Origin: a virus | Virus record (IMG/VR): IMGVR_UViG_3300035158_000812 | Coordinates: 1 to 39,275 of that record | Reading direction: 5' to 3' (one strand) | DNA length: 39,275 nt | Notes under the pieces: generated by a model | Seen by the model: only the letters and a program-made list of their open reading frames with translations | Databases searched by the model: none | Told to the model about the DNA's origin: nothing | Program-made: the position numbers and the translations under genes | Shown here: piece after piece, positions 17,787-25,859 of the stretch | Numbering within the stretch: position 1 is the first letter of the stretch | Layout: each line of letters begins with the position of its first letter

Positions 17787-18411
17787 AACTTTTTTAAATG
17801 ATAAAAAAGCTGAAAAAAGATTATTTGAAGAAGACATTAAATTTCTTCAAAGTGATATTGCCAAGCGGTCTGATTATCTTTCAGCACTTGATGAAGCTCT
17901 TGACGTGTTGAATGTTGTTGGTATTTTAGTTCAAGAAGAATTTCAAGAAGTAGTAGAAATTTTAGTTACCGATGCTCTCAGATTTATATTTGGAGATAAT
18001 CATTCATTTGAAATAGATAGCATAATAGCACGAAATCAGCCCGAAGTTCATATGTTCATTGTTATAGATGGTGAAAGATTTTCTCCAGAGGATAATGAAC
18101 TTAGTGGTGGACAAGCTAATGTTGTTTCTTTTGCTCTTAGAGTAATAATGTGGGCTATTCAATATGATAGGACAAGGCCTACTTTAATTTTTGATGAGCC
18201 TTTTAGATGTTTGCATGGAACAGATAATGCTTCATCTATAAAAGAAATGATTCAATATCTTTCAAAAACATTGAATTTGCAATTCATTATTATAACTCAA
18301 GATGAAGAATTAACAAATGCAGCTGATATTTCTTTTTTGGTCAGAAAGGAAAAAGGAATAAGCAAAGTTGAAGTTTTGGAAAAGATAAAGGAATATAAAG
18401 ATGGAGTATAG
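17767..18411 (+). CDS. Rad50/SbcC-like ATPase, C-terminal half
   Basis: A 214-residue protein from the ATG at 17767, preceded by GGAGGG. A short coiled coil (residues 1-45) leads into the ABC C-lobe: signature motif ELSGGQANVVSFALR near 110 and Walker B PTLIFDEPFRCLHG near 138, then the ITQDEEL switch region. It has no Walker A, which sits in the gene at 14953. The two must assemble to make a working ATPase. The split is at or near the zinc hook. Confidence 0.88.
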   Translation: MNLTKYETFLNDKKAEKRLFEEDIKFLQSDIAKRSDYLSALDEALDVLNVVGILVQEEFQEVVEILVTDALRFIFGDNHSFEIDSIIARNQPEVHMFIVIDGERFSPEDNELSGGQANVVSFALRVIMWAIQYDRTRPTLIFDEPFRCLHGTDNASSIKEMIQYLSKTLNLQFIIITQDEELTNAADISFLVRKEKGISKVEVLEKIKEYKDGV

Positions 18412-18964
18412 GTTCAACGAAGTTTTAGATGCATCGAGAATAGAAGACGCAATGATAAGTATGGCAAAGGAAATATACAAGATAGGTTCACCATTGGCTA
18501 TTATTGCTATATTGAAGGGTGGAGCTTATGCGGCTTATGGAGTGCTAAAACTTTTGAATGCAATGGCTCTTGAAGATTTAGGAGTATTCGATGTTGTTAT
18601 AGGACATATAGGTCTTGAATCTTATGGTAATGGTACAAAATCAAGCGGCGAAGTTAAATTGATGACGCCTTTGGATCTATCGAGGAAGTGCATTAAAAAT
18701 CGTCATGTTGTTATAATTGATGACTGTATAGAGACGGGTAAAACATTTGATGAAGCTTGGAAAATTGTTAGGGGATATAATCCATTATCAATGCAGACGG
18801 CGGTTTTAGTAGATAAATCAATACTTAGATTACAGACTGGTGCACACAGGCCAGAAATTGTTGGATATACATACTCGGGTAATGGTTTTTTAGTAGGTTG
18901 TGGAATGGGAGCTGGTGAAAGATATCGTGAGCTCTCAGGATTATATGAACTTGAGGAGGTTTAA
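18401..18964 (+). CDS. Hypoxanthine-guanine-type phosphoribosyltransferase
   Basis: A 187-residue type I phosphoribosyltransferase. The PRPP loop reads VVIIDDCIETGKT near residue 105. An AIIAILKGGAYAAY segment matches the PPi loop, and the C-terminal GFLVGCGMGAGERYRELSGLY matches the HPRT end (F-V-G...RYR-L). It should join a purine base to PRPP. It overlaps Rad50-C by 11 bases and lies just before QueD, so a role in the deazapurine route or guanine salvage can be suggested but not shown. Confidence 0.8.
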   Translation: MEYRFNEVLDASRIEDAMISMAKEIYKIGSPLAIIAILKGGAYAAYGVLKLLNAMALEDLGVFDVVIGHIGLESYGNGTKSSGEVKLMTPLDLSRKCIKNRHVVIIDDCIETGKTFDEAWKIVRGYNPLSMQTAVLVDKSILRLQTGAHRPEIVGYTYSGNGFLVGCGMGAGERYRELSGLYELEEV

Positions 18965-18966
18965 TA

Positions 18967-19368
18967 ATGTATAGGATTAGGAAAACGTTTGAAATAGCGG
19001 GTTCTCATAAATTAGATTTACCTTATGAAAGTAAATGCTGCAATCAGCATGGTCATAATTGGATTATCACAATTTATTGTCAATCGGCAGAGCTTGATGA
19101 GAATGGTATGGTAATTGATTTTACTAAAGTTAAAAAGCTCATTCATGATAAGTTGGATCATAAATGTTTGAATGATGTTCCTGGATTGTGTAAATCTGAG
19201 CCAGTTCAACATATTGCTCCAGATGTGTCAAAAGGCTTTAATCCTACTGCTGAGAGAATTGCTGAATGGATATGTATGCAAATAGATTGCTGCTATGCGG
19301 TTGAAGTGCAAGAATCAGAAGGTAATGTTGCTATTTATCAAGACGAGGGCTTTGGATTAGATGGATAA
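18967..19368 (+). CDS. queD: QueD, 6-carboxy-tetrahydropterin synthase
   Basis: A 133-residue protein of the PTPS/QueD family. Zinc-binding residues occur as FEIAGSHKL (first His) and CCNQHGHNW (Cys and the HGH pair). MVIDFTKVKKLIHDKLDHKCLND matches the family core, and the C-terminal VEVQESEGNVAIY holds the pterin-anchoring Glu. It makes an early intermediate of preQ0. GAGGAGG just upstream is the strongest ribosome site seen in this region. Confidence 0.9.
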   Translation: MYRIRKTFEIAGSHKLDLPYESKCCNQHGHNWIITIYCQSAELDENGMVIDFTKVKKLIHDKLDHKCLNDVPGLCKSEPVQHIAPDVSKGFNPTAERIAEWICMQIDCCYAVEVQESEGNVAIYQDEGFGLDG

Positions 19369-19609
19369 TTTATTTTGGGCATTAGAATTTATTTCTTCAG
19401 CTTTAGTAATAGTAACTTTGTATTTGATAGGGCGAAGTTATAAATGGTGGATTGCATATGCGGCTAACAGTATTTTATTTGCAGGCGTTGCGATATATAA
19501 TGAAACATACTGGTTTGCTCTTATGGGTTGTTGTTTGTGCGTAACTGCTATTAGAAATTATTACATAGCTAAAAAGAAAGAGGCATTAAATGAAAACTCC
19601 ATTTCATAG
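19361..19609 (+). CDS. Small integral membrane protein (three helices)
   Basis: An 82-residue hydrophobic protein with about three membrane segments (residues 4-22, 29-46, 50-66) and a Lys-rich C-terminus. The topology resembles half of a PnuC- or SWEET-like transporter, but no diagnostic motif is present. It overlaps QueD by 8 bases. Confidence 0.6.
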   Translation: MDNLFWALEFISSALVIVTLYLIGRSYKWWIAYAANSILFAGVAIYNETYWFALMGCCLCVTAIRNYYIAKKKEALNENSIS

Positions 19610-19952
19610 TGAGAAAGGTGAGTTAGTTTTTCCATATCGTCCATTGAGAGATATAGCTTTTGTTTGGCCAACTCCACCTCCAAAATTTATAGGGAAGGAG
19701 CAAATTATTCATTTGCCAGAAAAGTATAGAAAACGACGGCATGATGGCATTTGTGTTATTTTGGCGGTTGGAGAAGGCTTTATGGATGGTAAAGGTAAAA
19801 GACATATTACTCCATCAGAATTAAAACCAGGAGTTTCTGTTGCAGTTGATATGAATGTTCCTTGGGGAATGTATGTAGATGGTATGGATAATAAGAAGCA
19901 CTACGTGATTATCTGCGGTACAGAGGATATTAGAGGGATTGTAGAGGGATAG
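19590..19952 (+). CDS. GroES-like co-chaperonin (divergent)
   Basis: A 120-residue Cpn10-fold protein: PLRDIAFVWP at the first strand, IIHLPEKYRKRRHDG in the mobile-loop region, CVILAVGEGFMDGKG, then DMNVPWGMYVDG and YVIICGTEDIRGIVE. It probably replaces host GroES during capsid folding, as gp31 does in T4. A second, more canonical copy is at 32796. Confidence 0.75.
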   Translation: MKTPFHSEKGELVFPYRPLRDIAFVWPTPPPKFIGKEQIIHLPEKYRKRRHDGICVILAVGEGFMDGKGKRHITPSELKPGVSVAVDMNVPWGMYVDGMDNKKHYVIICGTEDIRGIVEG

Positions 19953-19954
19953 AA

Positions 19955-20698
19955 ATGAGTACTTCCATAGAAAAGTTTGAGTGGGAAAATAAGACCAGAT
20001 TGTTATATTTTAAGCATAGAGGAGACGTGTCTCGAATACTTGCAGAACTCAGAACTACGTTTGCTGATGTTGAAAATGTGAATGAAAGATTTACTGCAGC
20101 TTTTGTTAATAAAATTATAGCAAAGTTTAAGAGAGAAGAAAAAAAGAATAGTCCTTTTGTTGCTACTTGGATTATGCAATATATATTTATGGGGACAAAA
20201 CAGAGAGAAGTAAATTGGCAAACTGATGTAGATATATTAGATGAATTTGGTTTTGTGTATCGGTCGGGTTGTTGTGATGCTGCTACTGATATGCGTCCGA
20301 ATCATGAAGGAGAGATGGCCTTTATATGTTTGAAGTGTGATAAAATATGCAATGCATACCGAAAACCAGATCTCGAGATACTTGAATTTAAAAGGAAGCT
20401 TAGAGTTGAACAAAGGAATGATGAAGCTGCAATAGTTCAAGCAATAGATAAACTTGGGTTTGGCGGAGAGAAGCCACCAGTTATTAAACAATATAATAAC
20501 ATAGTTCAAGTTCCGCAGGCTCCATCAAAAAAGAAGAGAATTAAATCAGTAGAAGTAAAAAATCTACCGGAGAGTGACCAGACTTTAGTAAAGAATTTAG
20601 ATGATATGGATCCTCGAGATAGGGAAACGGTTCGGAAACAATTAGAGAGAATAAGAAGAGACGAAGTTGGTGACGGTTGGCCAGATGAAGAAAAGTGA
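19955..20698 (+). CDS. Putative terminase small subunit or terminase-associated zinc protein
   Basis: A 247-residue protein directly before the large terminase, overlapping it by 14 bases. The N-terminal 100 residues are helical; a zinc-ribbon-like pair of cysteine groups (SGCCDAAT and FICLKCDKIC) lies near residues 105-140; the C-terminus is charged. Position suggests the DNA-recognition subunit of the packaging motor, but no clear helix-turn-helix is seen. Confidence 0.45.
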   Translation: MSTSIEKFEWENKTRLLYFKHRGDVSRILAELRTTFADVENVNERFTAAFVNKIIAKFKREEKKNSPFVATWIMQYIFMGTKQREVNWQTDVDILDEFGFVYRSGCCDAATDMRPNHEGEMAFICLKCDKICNAYRKPDLEILEFKRKLRVEQRNDEAAIVQAIDKLGFGGEKPPVIKQYNNIVQVPQAPSKKKRIKSVEVKNLPESDQTLVKNLDDMDPRDRETVRKQLERIRRDEVGDGWPDEEK

Positions 20699-22721
20699 TA
20701 AAAAAATTAATAAAATTGATAGAATAGATACTGTTTCAAAAGCTGCATTTGCCAAAGACTATGCAGAGATGCCTGTTCCTATTGGTACGTTTTTGTCACA
20801 TCCAAATTATTTAGGAAATATTACTAAGGGTGGAAATTCAGTGTTTCCTTTTTGGAGACGTGTCTTATCTGATATAGCCATAGATGATACCAGGTATTTG
20901 CAAGTTTTTACTGGAGCGATTGGAATAGGTAAGACTTGTACGGCTATCGCTGCTATTTGTTATGGGATGTATAGAGTATTATGTCTTAAAAATCCATGGG
21001 ATTATTTTGAAAAAATTGGTGGTGGTAAAATAGCTATAGTTTTCTTTAACTTAACTTTGAATATAAGCCAAGGAAAAGGTTTTAATCTTCTTCAATCTTA
21101 TTTATTGTCATCGCCGTGGTTTAGAGAAAGAGGAACAGTAGGCGGCTCAAAGAAAAATCCAAGGCTTGATTTTCCAATTTTTGAATATGTATCTGGTTCA
21201 CCTTATGCAAAGGGTTTTGGATTTGTTGGGCAGGATGTTTTGTTTGCTATTATGGATGAGGTTGACTCTGAAACAGAATCAGAAAAACAAAAAATTAGAG
21301 TTCTTGAAGCTTATGAAACTACAATTGCAAGGTTTGAATCCAGATTTGTTAGAATAGGTGAAAATTCTGATAAAGGTGAAACATTAGGACGATTTTTCCT
21401 TTGTGCATCAAAACAAGAGAAGATGTCGTTTTTGAATACCTTCATTGTTAAAAATCAAAATTCACCTATAATCAATATTGTGGATGCTCCACTCTGGGAA
21501 GTTCGAGTCGATTTAAATTTCTCTGGAGTAAAATTTCCAATTATGTTAGGAGATTTATATAGTCCTTCTAAAATTCTTGGTAGGTTAAGAGTTCCCGGTG
21601 ATATTAGTAAAGGGTTTGAAGTTGATGAACATGCTATGAGAGTGGCTCAAAGTCAAGGATTTGAAATAACGTATGTACCTATTGAACTCTTAGAACGTTT
21701 TCAAAAAGATATGGTGGGTAATTTACGAAGGCTTGCAGGAATATCAGTTAATCAACTTAGGAAGTCAAAACTATTTCCATCTGAGCGACTTATATTAGAT
21801 TGTTATGATCCACTTAAAAAAGACCCAGTTAGTATGTTAACTATTGAGTGTGGATTTAATGATGATTTAGATCTTACGAGATATATAGATTTTAATTTAA
21901 TACGTATTCCGAGACATAGGCCAAGATACATTCATGTGGATATAGCTTATGCAGGAGGTGGAGATGCTTTAGGAATAGGCATGTCTTGTATAAGTGGTTG
22001 GTCTGATAGAACTGTTGAAGACCTTCTTGAAGGAGGAGAATTACGAATAGAAAAACTTCCAATCATTGAAACAGATTTTGGAATGAGAGTAAAGGCAAGA
22101 CCCAATGATAAAATTCCATTATCAAAGATTAGAAAATTTATTGTAGATCTTAAAGTAAGATATGGATTTAATATAAAGTTAGTGACTTATGATTATGATG
22201 CACTTAGTGAAGAATCAAAACAAATTTTAGAACGAATTGGAATGGCTGTTGCCAGTCAATCATTAGATAAGAATCCACAAAAATATAGAAGTTTTAGAAA
22301 TTTGTGCGGTGAGCGTAGATGGTGTTGTCATAGGAATGATTATTTACATTTTGAATTAGTTAATTTAGAGGATGACTCGGATAAAAATAAAGTAGACCAT
22401 CCAGAAGAAGTTGTGCAAGTGGAAATTTTAGGAGATGGTACTCAAGAAGAAAAAGTATATAAGGGTAGTAAGGACATGAGCGATGGTGTTGTGGGCTCAG
22501 TCATGAGTGCTTTGGAGGATTCAGGAGCTCCTGCACCAAGAGAATTTATTGATTTAGTAAAAGAAATTATAGCTAAACCACAAGGAACTCGTGCAATAAG
22601 TAATCTTGTACAAATAGATAGAGCTCGTCCCAGCAAGCCAAAAGAGAAAGATACTTCGTTGGATGGGAACTTTACAAAGTTTAAGGATATCTGGAAAAAG
22701 TCGCAAGGATTTAGCAAATGA
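20685..22721 (+). CDS. Terminase large subunit
   Basis: A 678-residue packaging motor from the ATG at 20685. Walker A is FTGAIGIGKTC near residue 78 and Walker B is LFAIMDEVDSETES near 188. The RNase H-type nuclease domain begins with YIHVDIAYAGGGDALGIG near 416, with further acidic residues near VTYDYDALSE. The upstream in-frame TTG at 20667 would extend into the previous gene and is not preferred. It should cut the concatemer and pump DNA through the portal at 37586. Confidence 0.92.
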   Translation: MKKSDKKINKIDRIDTVSKAAFAKDYAEMPVPIGTFLSHPNYLGNITKGGNSVFPFWRRVLSDIAIDDTRYLQVFTGAIGIGKTCTAIAAICYGMYRVLCLKNPWDYFEKIGGGKIAIVFFNLTLNISQGKGFNLLQSYLLSSPWFRERGTVGGSKKNPRLDFPIFEYVSGSPYAKGFGFVGQDVLFAIMDEVDSETESEKQKIRVLEAYETTIARFESRFVRIGENSDKGETLGRFFLCASKQEKMSFLNTFIVKNQNSPIINIVDAPLWEVRVDLNFSGVKFPIMLGDLYSPSKILGRLRVPGDISKGFEVDEHAMRVAQSQGFEITYVPIELLERFQKDMVGNLRRLAGISVNQLRKSKLFPSERLILDCYDPLKKDPVSMLTIECGFNDDLDLTRYIDFNLIRIPRHRPRYIHVDIAYAGGGDALGIGMSCISGWSDRTVEDLLEGGELRIEKLPIIETDFGMRVKARPNDKIPLSKIRKFIVDLKVRYGFNIKLVTYDYDALSEESKQILERIGMAVASQSLDKNPQKYRSFRNLCGERRWCCHRNDYLHFELVNLEDDSDKNKVDHPEEVVQVEILGDGTQEEKVYKGSKDMSDGVVGSVMSALEDSGAPAPREFIDLVKEIIAKPQGTRAISNLVQIDRARPSKPKEKDTSLDGNFTKFKDIWKKSQGFSK

Positions 22722-23383
22722 CGTATGCCAATCATCAATTACTTAAAGATCTGGCTCTTGAGTTTAAGAGGGATAAAAGCCCAAAGATTTTTAAGGAAAT
22801 AGTTACAAAGGTGGATCGGTTGTTGTTTAAGACGATTCATAAGGCCAGAAGGAATAGACCTTACTTAAAAAAGGTAGATTTTTTAGACTTGTATCAAGAT
22901 GCAGTAGTTGGTGTGTATCAAGCATTAAATACAGTTAAGGATGATGAACCTGGAAGTAAAGTAATTTATAGGATAGTTAGATATGCGTATAATGAAATAG
23001 GAAAGAATAATAAAAAATCAAATAAGGTTACATTTCCTTTTTCAATAGCGGATGTTTCTTTTCAAGTTTATCTTTATTGCTCGGACATGTCTCGCTCAGC
23101 AAAGTTTATTTCTGAAATTGAGAATACTTTGGTTGAGCAAACACCAGTTTATGCAAACCTTGAGTTAGAATATACTCGAGATAGATTGTCACAACTTATA
23201 GAGGAAGGAATTATTAGTACTGAAGAATTTACAATGATATGCATGCATCATGTTAATGGTGAAACTTATACTCATATTGCTAATCAATTTGGAACATCTA
23301 TTACAACTGTTTCCAGAAAAATTAAAAAAGCTTTGAATAGATTAAGATTTGAATTTAGAAGAAGAAATTGGGAAGGTACTTAA
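22718..23383 (+). CDS. Phage sigma-70-like RNA polymerase sigma factor
   Basis: A 221-residue protein. Region 2 is visible around VDFLDLYQDAVVGVYQAL near residue 55, and region 4 at the C-terminus as a helix-turn-helix (YTHIANQFGTSITTVSRKIK) followed by a basic tail. The middle lacks region 3, as in ECF or SigF-like factors. It starts within the terminase stop and probably directs host RNA polymerase to phage middle or late promoters. Confidence 0.82.
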   Translation: MTYANHQLLKDLALEFKRDKSPKIFKEIVTKVDRLLFKTIHKARRNRPYLKKVDFLDLYQDAVVGVYQALNTVKDDEPGSKVIYRIVRYAYNEIGKNNKKSNKVTFPFSIADVSFQVYLYCSDMSRSAKFISEIENTLVEQTPVYANLELEYTRDRLSQLIEEGIISTEEFTMICMHHVNGETYTHIANQFGTSITTVSRKIKKALNRLRFEFRRRNWEGT

Positions 23384-23410
23384 AATACATTAGTTAGGCG
23401 GTATTTAAAG

Positions 23411-23420
23411 TATAATTAAT
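23411..23420 (+). promoter_or_regulatory. Candidate -10-like promoter element
   Basis: TATAATTAAT in the 55-base gap after the sigma gene, 19 bases before the ATG at 23439. No clear -35 hexamer is found at the usual spacing. It matches the motif in the gaps at 7029 and 37456. Confidence 0.35.
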
Positions 23421-23438
23421 AATGAGGGAGTTCTTAGT

Positions 23439-23609
23439 ATGGGACAGAAAAAGAGAGATAGAACAACAGCTTGGCGAAATAAGCAATTAGCTATTGAGTG
23501 GAAGAGACGAACTGAACAAGCAATAGCTGAGATTAAAGCAAAGAAAGAAGCTGTTGAGGTGGAAAAGAAAGAAAATGCTGGAGAGGAAAAGAATGAAAAA
23601 GAAGATTAG
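23439..23609 (+). CDS. Small basic/acidic helical protein
   Basis: A 56-residue protein starting MGQKKRDRTTAWRNKQLA and ending in a Glu/Lys-rich helix. GAGGGAG lies nine bases upstream. Highly charged and without hydrophobic core, it may be a nucleic-acid or protein linker. Its C-terminal end overlaps the next gene by 17 bases. Confidence 0.6.
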   Translation: MGQKKRDRTTAWRNKQLAIEWKRRTEQAIAEIKAKKEAVEVEKKENAGEEKNEKED

Positions 23610-23763
23610 TTTATGTATAGTGATGTTGTTTATATGTTTGTTAGCTGGATGTGCCGAACTTGGTCCGAATAGGATGAGTATTGGCTATGACCAACAACGA
23701 TATAAAGCAGATAATGATGCTTATAGAGGATTTAATATTGGTTTTGAATGGGATTTAAAATGA
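23593..23763 (+). CDS. Small lipoprotein
   Basis: A 56-residue protein with a textbook lipoprotein signal: MKKKISLCIVMLF, then the lipobox LLAGC. The mature part of about 37 residues has a beta-like YRGFNIGFEWDLK end, as in outer-membrane-facing proteins. GGAGAGG precedes the ATG at 23593. It could act in superinfection exclusion or lysis (Rz1-like), but no spanin partner is evident. Confidence 0.7.
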   Translation: MKKKISLCIVMLFICLLAGCAELGPNRMSIGYDQQRYKADNDAYRGFNIGFEWDLK

Positions 23764-24263
23764 AAGTTTATATTATGATTGGATTAATTGGTTCTGGTAA
23801 ATCTTCTTGGGCAAAGATGACTGCAGGAGCTGATTTTAATACTATTCGAGTTAGTTTAGATGATATTCGAGATATGATTAAGGATAGATATATTTTTGAT
23901 TATCAACTTGAACCATTGGTTCGTGAGATGGGTAGGGCTATGGCTTTAGCCGCTCTTGAAGATGGCAAGAATGTTATTATAGATGATTGTAATCTTATTC
24001 GAGAACATAGACTTGAACTTTGTAGATTAATAAAGTTAAAATTTTCTGATGTGGAGTTTAGATATGTTCATGTGCAATGCCAACCTGAAGTAGCTCTTGA
24101 GAGAAGGTTAGCTAATTTACGTGGTCAATCTAAATTTACATGGGAGCAAGTTATGGAAAAGATGGTAGCTGCTTTTGATGATGACCTTCAAGTTGATGGA
24201 AGTTATTTGCGAGATGAGTTGGGATCTGAATTATCAATTACTAAGGTAAATAATAATGGATAA
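23760..24263 (+). CDS. P-loop kinase, polynucleotide-kinase-like
   Basis: A 167-residue AAA_33/PNK-type kinase from the ATG at 23760. The P-loop GLIGSGKSSWA starts near residue 8; IRVSLDDIRDM and VIIDDCNLIREHR follow, and ALERRLANLRGQ looks like the lid. The 3'-phosphatase domain of T4 PNK is absent. Likely substrates are RNA or DNA 5' ends or a nucleotide; the sequence does not decide. Confidence 0.75.
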   Translation: MKVYIMIGLIGSGKSSWAKMTAGADFNTIRVSLDDIRDMIKDRYIFDYQLEPLVREMGRAMALAALEDGKNVIIDDCNLIREHRLELCRLIKLKFSDVEFRYVHVQCQPEVALERRLANLRGQSKFTWEQVMEKMVAAFDDDLQVDGSYLRDELGSELSITKVNNNG

Positions 24264-24899
24264 ATATATAGCAACAGCTTTTGCTGACATGGTGGCTAAC
24301 TTACTTTAAAATGAATTATGTTCAGAATTTGATTCAGCACTACTGCATGGTTTCATGGGCATTGCAAGTGAAGCTGGAGAGTTACTTGATAAATATAAAT
24401 ATATGCATAACCTTGATGAGATTGATACATTAGTAGAATTATCTGATTTACTTCACTTTGCTCAAATGCTTATGGGTCAACTTGATATATCTCTTGCTGC
24501 TGTTGTGGAAGATGAGCAGAGGATGCATTGGACAGATAATTTAATTGAAATTACTGTTATGGGATTTGATATTAGAATACTTCAAGCATTGGCAGGATTA
24601 TCAGGAGCTGCGGGTGAATTGTTAAATAGATATAAAAATTTATATACTATCACGGTGAGCCTTTTACAAGAATGGAGATAGGGAGAGGATTAGTTAGAGT
24701 TATTCATTATATATTAATGATGGCTGATTTATTTGGTTCATCAATTGATGAGATTATGGTTATAAACATGGCAAAACTTGGAGCACGATATCCAGATGGA
24801 TATTCTCATGATAAAGCAATAACTCATAAAAGAGATAAGAAAAAAGAGAGAGCTGCAATTGTAGCTGCTCTTAAAGAATATAGAATGGTAAATTATTAG
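24256..24899 (+). pseudogene. Tandem MazG-like pyrophosphohydrolase, broken by a stop and a frameshift
   Basis: Two MazG-like units in tandem. Unit one begins MDKYIATAFADMV, meets an in-frame TAA at 24307-24309, and continues in the same frame with ALLHGFMGIASEAGELLDKYK and ELSDLLHFAQMLMGQ (the E-x2-E and E-x2-D metal sites). Unit two starts near 24590 as LAGLSGAAGELLNRYKNLY; the frame must then shift near 24640-24650 to read YHGEPFTRMEIGRGLVRVIH and NMAKLGARYPDGYSHDKA. Unit two has lost most metal-binding acids, as in other tandem MazG proteins. Translation restarting at 24355 could still give a truncated unit one. Normal role: removing pyrophosphate from nucleoside triphosphates, sometimes (p)ppGpp. 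Confidence 0.7.
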
Positions 24900-24931
24900 T
24901 GTGGATTTAGCAGGAAAGGAAGAAGGGGTTT

Positions 24932-25444
24932 ATGGCTAAGCGTAGTAAGAAAAATGGTAAGGCTAATGTCAAGGGTACTACGAAAACCAGTAAGATAAAA
25001 GTTCTTGCTGAAGAAAAAAGACAATTTTCGACTGGTGCAAAACGTCAAGCATCTCGTGGAAAAGGGATGCCTGTTCTTGTGTCACCTATAGTTGAGGATA
25101 TGTTAGCGAAACATTGTGAAGGTGGTGTGGAAGCTGGCTATCCTCCGCGTAATTGGGAGCAGGGATTGCCGCTTAGTGAAACGATGAATTCTATAAAGAG
25201 ACATACTCGTGGCGAGCAAGAGGGACTTACTGATGAGAATCATGGAATTGCTGCAAGTTGGAATTGGATGGTTTATTTACATACAAAGGAAATGATTCGT
25301 CGAGGTTTGTTACCAGAAGAACTTGATGATATGCCTAATTATATTCCAAAAGAATGTCCTAAGCATCCTAAGTATAAAGCAAAGCGAAAGCCAACTGGCG
25401 ATTGCTATATTTGTCATATGATTTGGGAGAATAAACATGAGTAA
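24932..25444 (+). CDS. dATP/dGTP diphosphohydrolase-like protein (DUF5664 type)
   Basis: A 170-residue protein with a Lys-rich leader and the pattern of phage dATP/dGTP diphosphohydrolase N-terminal domains: FSTGAKRQASRGKGMPVL, VEAGYPPRNWEQGLPLSE, SIKRHTRGEQEG and DENHGIAASWNWM. The C-terminus adds a small Cys/His group (ECPKHPKYKAKRKPTGDCYI). Such enzymes adjust purine dNTP pools in phages, including some with altered bases, which fits the 7-deazaguanine genes here. Confidence 0.7.
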   Translation: MAKRSKKNGKANVKGTTKTSKIKVLAEEKRQFSTGAKRQASRGKGMPVLVSPIVEDMLAKHCEGGVEAGYPPRNWEQGLPLSETMNSIKRHTRGEQEGLTDENHGIAASWNWMVYLHTKEMIRRGLLPEELDDMPNYIPKECPKHPKYKAKRKPTGDCYICHMIWENKHE

Positions 25445-25859
25445 AGTAACAGCTTATTTTTCACACAGTATTAGAGGCAAGAAAGGAGTTAAAGCTACTG
25501 ATGAAGATATGCAAAGGAATTGTGCTGCTGCATTAGAAGTTGCTCGATGGATTCGTGAAGTAGTTCCAGACATTGAGCTATATGTTCCAGCAGAGCATGA
25601 AGATTTTGTATACATTTGTTATGTAGATAAATATCTTACTGAGGAACAGATTCTTGAAGTTGATTGTAAAATATTAGCAAATCAAGATTTTCATATTGTG
25701 CATGAGGTAGATGGCTGGCTCGGTGGTGGAATTAAAGTAGAAATGGATCATGCAAAAAAGAATGGAAAGTTAATATTTTATGTTAGTAGTATGGATGATG
25801 CTACTGCTGCAGCTTTAAGAGTAATAGTAAAAGATTTTCAGAGAGCAAGAAGTAAATGA
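25437..25859 (+). CDS. Nucleoside 2-deoxyribosyltransferase-like protein
   Basis: A 140-residue Rossmann-like protein: AYFSHSIRGKKG at the N-terminus, LYVPAEHEDFVY, a VDCKILANQDFHIV segment and GGGIKVEMDHAKKNGKLIFYV, where the Glu matches the catalytic Glu of the NDT/DUF4406 fold. These enzymes cleave or exchange the base of deoxynucleosides. It starts in an ATGA overlap with the previous gene. Confidence 0.65.
   Translation: MSKVTAYFSHSIRGKKGVKATDEDMQRNCAAALEVARWIREVVPDIELYVPAEHEDFVYICYVDKYLTEEQILEVDCKILANQDFHIVHEVDGWLGGGIKVEMDHAKKNGKLIFYVSSMDDATAAALRVIVKDFQRARSK

Noticed and set aside
24307-24309. Stop-codon reassignment (TAA read as sense)
   Set aside because: TAA ends many intact genes in the window, including the polymerase and QueC-HAD, so the code is standard.
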